Shown here: positions 58,082-64,000 of the stretch, one piece after another
Numbering within the stretch: the stretch's first letter is position 1
How the letters are laid out: each line of letters opens with the position of its first letter
Source of the DNA: Elmis aenea
Taxonomy: Eukaryota; Arthropoda; Insecta; Coleoptera; Elmidae
DNA: 64,000 nt
Reading direction: 5' to 3'
Assembly (NCBI GenBank): GCA_947652605.1
Contig: OX393577.1
Location: forward strand, 53,778,108 to 53,842,107
Program-made: the position numbers and the translations under genes
Notes under the pieces: generated by a model
Told to the model about the DNA's origin: nothing
What the model saw: only the letters and a program-made list of their open reading frames with translations
Database searches by the model: none

Positions 58082-58276
58082 CAGTGGCGTGCATTTGTGT
58101 ACAGCATATCTTTTAACTCTCATAATAAACAATCCAAATATTGAAATATGCTGTCGTTTTTTTAATTCGCTCAACCACGAAACAAGAAATAAATAAGTAA
58201 ATAACAGGCTCAATTCAAAACAAAGCAAATATTTACATTAATCAATACATATTTTAAAATGTTAGATACGCCACTG
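58082..58276. mobile_element. Short element with CAGTGGCGTGC / ATACGCCACTG ends
   Basis: The ends CAGTGGCGTGCATTTG and TTAGATACGCCACTG are hAT-like and enclose 195 bp of AT-rich non-coding DNA. Flanking 8-mers do not match, so the target duplication is lost or the call is wrong. The right end resembles the orphan at 8142. Confidence 0.5.
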
Positions 58277-58592
58277 AGAAGCGGAAACATGCATCCGCCA
58301 TATTGAGAGGCTAACCTGGACGCCTTAGTATCGCTATAACGCTCCTTCCTTTATCTTTTTATTCAATGCCAATAAGTAGCAGGGAGGAATAAGTATTTAG
58401 CCATGTTCACCATACCACAATAAACAGTTGTAAAATAAAAAAGAATACACGGGTTTGATTAAAAGTAGAAAATTTTACTTTTGGATATGAAGTTTAGTGG
58501 TTTAAAATTGCAAACATCACTTGTTTGGCAAACTTTGATAAGAAAATGTTTACAAAATTTGCCATGACTGGGTTATTTTTTGCACCAACATC

Positions 58593-59194
58593 TACAGGGT
58601 GTCCCAGCCAAGACGAATTATTCGATAGCTCTGTTATTAGCAATAATATTTAAAAAAAGTTAAATATAAAAGTTGTTTGTAGTCATTTACTACATAACCT
58701 AAAATTATTTTCAACTATACACAGTGTTTTGTTTTTGCGCTCGGATACCAAACATTGTTTTTTTTATAAAGAACACCGTGTATATTTTGTAATTTTTGGA
58801 TGTAAAATAAAATTCTCTTTCAAAAATATTATAGGTTGTTTATGTCTAAAATAAACCGTTTCTGAGTTATTAACGTTTTTTTGAAAATATTGACAGATGC
58901 AGACCTTTATAAAAATATTTATATTTATTAACAACACCAGAGCAATTTACTCTGGTAATTTATTGGACAATAGTGTCATAGTGATTGTTAACTAGTTATA
59001 TTTTTAAAATAATATACAGGGTGTTCGTTATACTCGGTCCATTTCGCTAAACTTTAAACGCATATAAATCTTTTTTTTTTAATGGAACACCCTATATACT
59101 TTTACATTTTCTTGTAGAAAATTTAATTATGTTTCAATGTTGTTGAGCATGTTTTATGTCTAAATATAATATTTTTGAAGTTATTTCGTTTCTT
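58593..59194. mobile_element. Left arm copy of the 60723 foldback family
   Basis: It begins TACAGGGTGTCCCAGCCAAG, and the order of blocks matches 60723-61330: CTACATAACCTAAAATTATT, a first TIR-like unit (58719-58783), and a second (59016-59097, TACAGGGTGTTCGTTATACT to GGAACACCCTATA). It then continues CATTTTCTTGTAGAAAATTT. It is broken by the hairpin at 59195, and no right arm is present. Confidence 0.75.
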
Positions 59195-59335
59195 ATGGTG
59201 CCTGTCCACCTGAGAGTAAACTACTCTCGATAGCAGCGTCGCCAAGGAACAGCCCCTGAGAGTAACTCGCGATTGGCTGTATCCTTGGCGACGCTGCTAT
59301 CGAGAGTAGTTTACTCTCAGGTGGACAGGCACCAT
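59195..59335. repeat. 141-bp perfect hairpin (54-bp arms)
   Basis: The arm from ATGGTGCCTGTCCACCTGAG (59195) to GCCAAGGA (59248) is exactly mirrored from TCCTTGGCGACGCTG (59282) to GGCACCAT (59335). The 33-bp loop pairs a little further (ACAGCC/GGCTGT with one bulged base). TTATG at 59193-59197 and 59335-59339 may be a target repeat. It interrupts an older foldback copy, so it is a MITE-like insertion. Its less AT-rich arms and absence of mismatches suggest recent arrival. A structured RNA hairpin is an alternative reading. Confidence 0.85.
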
Positions 59336-60519
59336 TATGATTATTTGCGAGTATTTTACCTAAAATATCGGTAGTAGCCTTTGAAAATTCAAAACAATTT
59401 GAATGAACTATCAACCAGAACAGTTAATCGGCCCAATTTAAACTATTATGCCACTAAAAATCCATATTTTTTAAGAGTTGTAGATACACAGCATAAATGG
59501 CAGCAAATAACACCAGAACGACGCTAGTGTCACCGTGTGAACTACCCTTAAATTAATTTGACCACCTTCGGTATATCTCATTAATCATTTTTATTACTAA
59601 CCATACAGTTATATAAAAATACAAACGTTTCATTTGTTAATCTGTTAATCAATATTCTGGTTGTTCAGGAAACTACAACTTTTAAAAGCTTTTTACACTT
59701 TGGTTTTTGACGCCATTTACTTATTGTGTTGGTTTTTCTACCACAGCTATTTATTTACACCTTTTACTGTTTTTATTATAAAATTGATTCATTTAAAAAA
59801 ATACATTTTAAAGAGGTACATACGAAATTATTTTTTTTATGCTAGGAAAAAAAGGACACCTATTTTAAATCGCTTTAATGGGATTCGTTTGCAAAACGTA
59901 ATGAATATTTTACGTTTCTTTTGCTCGGCGAAATAAACAACCAACAACGATTAGCATAATAAATTAATTCAAATGTACCGGTATAAAGACTTTCTATTTT
60001 GATAAACATCAAACAACAGTACTCTCTCATTTGTGCTAATGGCGTTTTGTATTTTGTTTGTCTTTTGTGCGAACTTCTTTAGTTGGCAATTCAAATTAAC
60101 TTATATCTCTCATTATTAATCTGCACGTGCGAGGCATATCTGTTGGAATTTTAGACATCCATTTATTTAGCAGCTTTTGCACGTTATAAAACAGACCCTG
60201 ATACTTTGCAACGCAGCTTTGGACCTTGCAATGCTACATATTATTTTGTTAGCAGTGAACATATTGGCAGTAAAATTTCTCGAATTTCTTGTGCTACGTG
60301 ACACGTAAATTTTTTAATTGCTTATATTATGTTGGTTAAACATGAAATACGGCACATTTTAAAAATATTTTAAAATGAAATATTTTTATGCCAGTGCAGC
60401 AGTGTGTATAATCTCTAAAGCATTCATTTTACATTTTACAAACAAATGTATATTATTTGTCTGTTATGTCTAAATGTAAAAGTATGGTAGGCTTACGTCA
60501 AATGCCGAACTGTCAATAT
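59336..60519. other. Non-coding; palindrome-family end at 59527-59551
   Basis: GTGTCACCGTGTGAACTACCC then TTAA at 59527-59551 is a solo end of the 60577 palindrome family. The 60000-60320 part is less AT-rich and unique and might be regulatory. A 91-codon frame at 59661-59936 shows no domain. Confidence 0.4.
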
Positions 60520-60636
60520 CGATGTCGCGACATCGCGGCACTAGCATCGTGACATCAAAAGTCGCGACATCAGGCTGTTCACACGGTGACATTTGATGTC
60601 GCGACATCAAATGTCACCGTGTGAACTACCCTTAAT
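60520..60636. repeat. Compound palindromic MITE, including a perfect 50-bp palindrome
   Basis: At 60577-60626 GTTCACACGGTGACATTTGA is the start of a perfect, spacer-less palindrome centred in GATGTCGCGACATC. Upstream (60521-60572) two more GTCGCGACAT units form overlapping smaller hairpins. The right edge reads GAACTACCCTTAA, as in the solo end at 59551. It is a relative of 15097-15158. Confidence 0.87.
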
Positions 60637-61474
60637 TCAAATATATGTTATATATTTATTACATTGAATGGTAAAAAAATAAGTGGGTGACAAAATTAAA
60701 TATTAAAGCATTTGTAGCACTATACAGGGTGCACCACGACCCTGAGATTCTTCAATAGCTCCTTTATTATTGAAAATATCAAAAAATGTTTAATATAAAT
60801 ATTGTGCAAACCTATTTTCTACATAACCTAAAATTATTTTTAAATATACAGGGTGTTTCGTTTGACCGGCACATATAAAAATTTAATTTTTTTAAATACA
60901 ACACCCTGTATATTTTTACATTTTTGGATTCCTCTTAAAATTCACTTTAAAAAATGTAAAAAGTTATATGGGTCTTAAGTCAACCTTTTTCGTAAAATTT
61001 ACATTTTTGTGAAAATTTTGAGCGATACAGCACTTTCAATTTTTTTTTACATTAAAGTTATTTAAAAAAGCTGTAAAATTTCGTTTAAAATTTATATTGA
61101 CAATAGATTAATTAACACTTTGCGCTAGCTACATTTAAAAAATATTATACAGGGTGTTTTTTACGCTTGGTCAAACTTGTGAAACTTTAAACATCGATAA
61201 GTCATTTTTCTTAAAACACCCTGTATATTTTTACATTTTCTTGTAGAGAATTTAATTGTCTTTCGAAATTATTAAGCATGTCCTATACCTAAAGTTAATA
61301 TTTTTCGAGCTATCTCGATTTTTATTAGTATTACTAAGGCAATTAAAATATTTTAAAGTGGGCCATTGACGTAAGTCGTAATTTTTCAAAGAATTGTTAA
61401 ACAAAAGAATAAAAAGAGCTGCAACTTTAATTTTAGGCTAAAAATGTACCCCATTTTACCGAAATTTATCGTAT

Positions 61475-61698
61475 AAATTGTTCAAGATTAAGTCCTTGTT
61501 CTACGAACAGCCGTAGACCTTGTCTGAAAGACTCAAGCTCCCTTTATAACATTTCGGGGGTTATACCATCAAAAGCAACACGAATCCTGTTCTGCACATC
61601 TTCAGCAGTTGTTGGGGGGTCTTGATACACCTGTTTTATGGGTCCCCACAAAAATAAATCTATAGGGGTAAGATCAGGTGACCTAGGTGGTCAGGAGA
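61475..61698 (-). pseudogene. Tc1/mariner-type transposase C-terminus, left arm
   Basis: The minus strand reads PPRSPDLTPIDLFLWGPIKQ, then VYQDPPTTAEDVQNRIRVAF and DGITPEML, then a stop, then RELESFRQGLRLFVEQG to LEQFIR and a terminal stop. SPDLTP.D.FLWG is the conserved block just before and around the last catalytic residue of this insect DDE family, and the rest is its C-terminal tail. The single in-frame stop (TAA where Gln or Ser is likely) and the missing N-terminal two thirds make it dead. Confidence 0.83.
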
Positions 61699-61762
61699 TT
61701 GGTCTACCTCGTCCTATCCATCTATTAGGATATTCTGTGTTCGGCAACTGCATTACTTACTG

Positions 61763-61883
61763 TGTTGCTTTTAATGGTATAACCCCCGAAATGTTATCAA
61801 GAGTGCTAGAGTCTTTGAGACAACATCTACGGCTGTGCGTAGAACATGAACAAGGATATAAATTTAAACAATTTATACGATAA
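61763..61883 (+). pseudogene. Tc1/mariner-type transposase C-terminus, right arm
   Basis: The plus strand reads FNGITPEMLSRVLESLRQHL, then RLCVEHEQGYKFKQFIR and a stop. It is the inverted twin of the left-arm copy and lacks its stop after EML. Only the last 40 or so residues of the enzyme are present. An open frame from 61638 runs into it, but its first part is antisense to the left-arm copy and not meaningful. Confidence 0.8.
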
Positions 61884-62472
61884 ATTTCGGGGAAAAGGGG
61901 TACATTATTGGACTAAAATTAAAGTTGGAGCTCTTTTTATTCTTTTGTTTAAAAATTCTTTGAAAAATTACGACTTACGTCCATGGCCGACTTTAAAATA
62001 TTTTAATTGCCTAATAAAAATCGAGATAGCTCGAAAAATATTAACTTTAGGTATAGGACATGCTTAATAATTTCGAAAGACAATTAAATTCTCTACAAGA
62101 AAATGTTTTAAACGAAATTTTACCGCTTTTTTAAATAACTTTAATGTAAAAAAAAATTGAAAGTGCTGTATCGCTCAAAATTTTCACAAAAATGTAAATT
62201 TTACGAAAACAGTTGACTTAAGACCCATATAACCTTATACATTTTTTAAAGTAAATTTTAAGAGGAATCCAAAAATGTAAAAATATATAGGTGTTCTATT
62301 TAAAAAAATTAAATTTTTATATGTGCCGGTCAAACGAAACACCCTGTATATTTGAAAATAATTTTAGGTTATGTAGAAAATAGGTTCGCACAATATTTAT
62401 ATTAAACATTTTTTGATATTTTCATTAATAAAGGAGCTATCGAAGAATCTCAGGGTCGTGGTGCACCCTGTA

Positions 62473-63779
62473 TGTATTTCGTAGCAATATCCTTTTAATT
62501 TTTTATATTTTAATAATGAGTTGTTTTTCGTAAATTTACGAAGTTTTTAATCATCCTCTTTTATTGTTTAGCGTGCACATTTTAAAATAAACCTACTAAC
62601 TCGTACATTATAAGAAAAAGAACTTTATACACCATCATATGTCAACGCCAACTATGTTTTCCATTTAAAAAAATGCAACTTTGTCATTTGTATTGGATAT
62701 TAAGCGAACTATAAACAATTGAGTATAGTCATTCCTACAAAAATATCTAAGAAGCTGTTTTTTAACGATTGTTCTTTTATCCAAGGTAAATAAGTTATTT
62801 AAGCTTTAAAATATTGCCTAATTTTTCTTATTTTTTTTTAAGAACAAAAAAAATCAAAAGCATTGGGTTACCTCATAAAAAGGTAAATTGTTGTCCATTT
62901 AATCGAACTCGTATCAATTGCGACTTACAAGTTGCTAATAATAAACTTCAAATTTCGGCTCAACTATTAATATAATCTGTTATCGCAAGGATAAAAATTC
63001 AAATATTGAAAATAACTTTGCAGCATATTTCAAAGGTTAAAAAATTGCCGTGAAAAGCGTCATTTTATGCTGTTTGTACCTAACAAATTGTCTTTAGTCA
63101 TAAAAAAGATAAAAGGGGTGAACGAGGGCTGTAATTACTCTAGCAATTACGGCCTTTTTCATTTTTGTTGTTAAGCCACCCATCAAAAATACATTGCTAT
63201 ATTTTGTTTCAGGATTAACTGACATTTAGTTCGTTAAAACGCGAACAGCTGTTTCAATTAATTCTTTTCAAGCTCACTTTTACGTAAAGGAAACGTAAAT
63301 ACGCTGTTTTATTAATGGTTGATCGTTCTTAAAACGTTTTAATGCGGTTGATGTGGATGTGCATGCAAATTTTACTTCAACAAAAACTCACAAATAGGTT
63401 TGTGTTTTTTTTTATTCTTTATTTTTCATTTAACACTGACATTGTTATCTTAAAACGGTCGGGCAAGGCAGAAAAATATGTCACACTGTTAATTTATGAA
63501 TTTAATGAGAATCTTAAAATAATATATATTTTTAAGTTTATCTGCAGTTTGCCTAAGCCAGGGCTGTCCAACACAGTTTCTATTGCAAAGAATGTAGCAT
63601 TTCCACATTTAAAATTTTTCATTAGTTGTAAATGTACCCATAATTATATGATAACAAATTTGCTAAAAAGACTATCGAATTACACAACAATAGAATTCTA
63701 ATAAATGATACCGCATACAAATGGTAACTCTCATTTGACATTTAATTAGTTGTATATTGTTTTTATTTTCATAGATAGC
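62473..63779. other. Non-coding; small hairpin at ~63129 and orphan hAT-like end
   Basis: GGCTGTAATTACTCTAGCAA then TTACGGCC at about 63129-63156 is a short near-palindrome in a less AT-rich patch that could be regulatory. CCAGGGCTGTCCAACAC at about 63559 resembles a hAT end without a partner. A 119-codon frame at 63342-63701 has no domain. Confidence 0.4.
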
Positions 63780-64000
63780 TTGATAAGTGATGGGTAAAAT
63801 ACGATTTTTCTTCATTTTGTGACTTATTTATAAAAATAAATGTAGCAAGTAGTATCTCATTTTAAAGAGGAAAAAAATGCACATTCAACTATTTCATAGC
63901 CAACTTCACGGCCCATAAGAAAAAATGAAGTTAGGGGTAATATCTCGAAAATGGTACGTGTTAAAAAAAATCTAAAATAACAGTTGCATTTTCCATTAAA
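63780..64000. repeat. Second copy of the 1060-1514 repeat, cut by the window edge
   Basis: GGTAAAATACGATTTTTCTT, then TTCACGGCCCATAAG and TAGGGGTAATATCTCGAAAA follow the order seen at 1060-1220, in the same orientation. The remainder lies outside the window. Confidence 0.65.

Larger units (their letters stand above)
60723..62472. mobile_element. Foldback element with transposase sequence in both arms
   Basis: The left TACAGGGTGCACCACGACCC pairs with the right GGGTCGTGGTGCACCCTGTA. Pairing runs through most of the 1.75 kb. The left arm contains two extra TIR-like units, 60847-60910 and 61148-61225. The right arm has the first (ending GAAACACCCTGTA near 62350) but lacks about 145 bp corresponding to 61090-61235. 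The centre (about 61470-61883) is made of transposase C-terminal sequence, on the minus strand in the left arm and the plus strand in the right. The element looks as if built from two inverted copies of the 3' end of a Tc1/mariner-type transposon. TA flanks both ends. Confidence 0.88.

Noticed and set aside
61638..61762. First half of the open frame that reaches the right-arm transposase tail
   Set aside because: It is the antisense of the left-arm transposase copy; only the part after 61763 is meaningful.
63342..63701. 119-codon frame near the window end
   Set aside because: No domain recognised; composition looks like translated AT-rich DNA.
1..64000. tRNA or rRNA genes
   Set aside because: Scanned by eye for tRNA A/B boxes with cloverleaf potential and for rRNA motifs; none found. 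A tRNA scan would be needed to exclude degenerate copies.

Overview
The window looks like AT-rich nuclear DNA of an insect. The evidence is one split host gene with GT/AG introns, and debris of mariner, pogo, hAT and PIF/Harbinger DNA transposons and of insect-style LINE elements. A beetle-like genome with large introns is my guess, not something the sequence proves. There is no bacterial-type gene organisation, and I found no rRNA, tRNA or CRISPR array.

The only host coding sequence I can support is two plus-strand exons, 53155-53298 and 57170-57364. Both are phase 1-1. Together they encode one immunoglobulin-like domain: the first cysteine and the core tryptophan are in the first exon, the second cysteine in the next. 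The intron between them holds a 14-bp minisatellite, a PIF/Harbinger transposase relic and a 1.5-kb foldback element. I found no other exon, so most of the window is probably intron or flank of this immunoglobulin-superfamily gene, plus unique non-coding DNA.

Nearly everything else that can be named is mobile DNA. The dominant class is foldback elements with long inverted arms, flanked by TA and ending in CAGGGTG...CACCCTG or close variants. Complete or near-complete examples lie at 1533-2473, 5642-6960, 9091-9855, 11362-11605, 13725-14232, 29535-30785, 31976-32700, 32723-33432, 41861-42693, 45765-46508, 46507-47328, 55209-56688 and 60723-62472; half copies are scattered between. Several families that differ elsewhere share an inner motif close to GGGATCTCGCTTAAT. 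The 60723-62472 element carries the C-terminus of a Tc1/mariner-type DDE transposase in both arms, so it points to the enzyme lineage behind at least that family.

Other relics are: a pogo-like element with a psq-type helix-turn-helix and one internal stop (3765-4685); a second pogo-like element ending in a zinc-finger tail (34764-35705); mariner fragments (2880-3505 and 44192-44710); a hAT element with a dimerisation-domain remnant (40125-40969); several hAT MITEs with 8-bp target duplications (36199-36511, 37769-38189, 43975-44184); and three LINE fragments (17736-17930, 41010-42880, 51795-52430). One LINE is split by a foldback insertion.

Between the repeats are less AT-rich, non-repetitive stretches (about 7480-7650, 13190-13470, 17270-17470, 28880-29290, 33780-34330, 36850-37140) that read like conserved non-coding or enhancer DNA. 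This is inferred from composition only. All assignments were made by eye; arm limits and family names are approximate.
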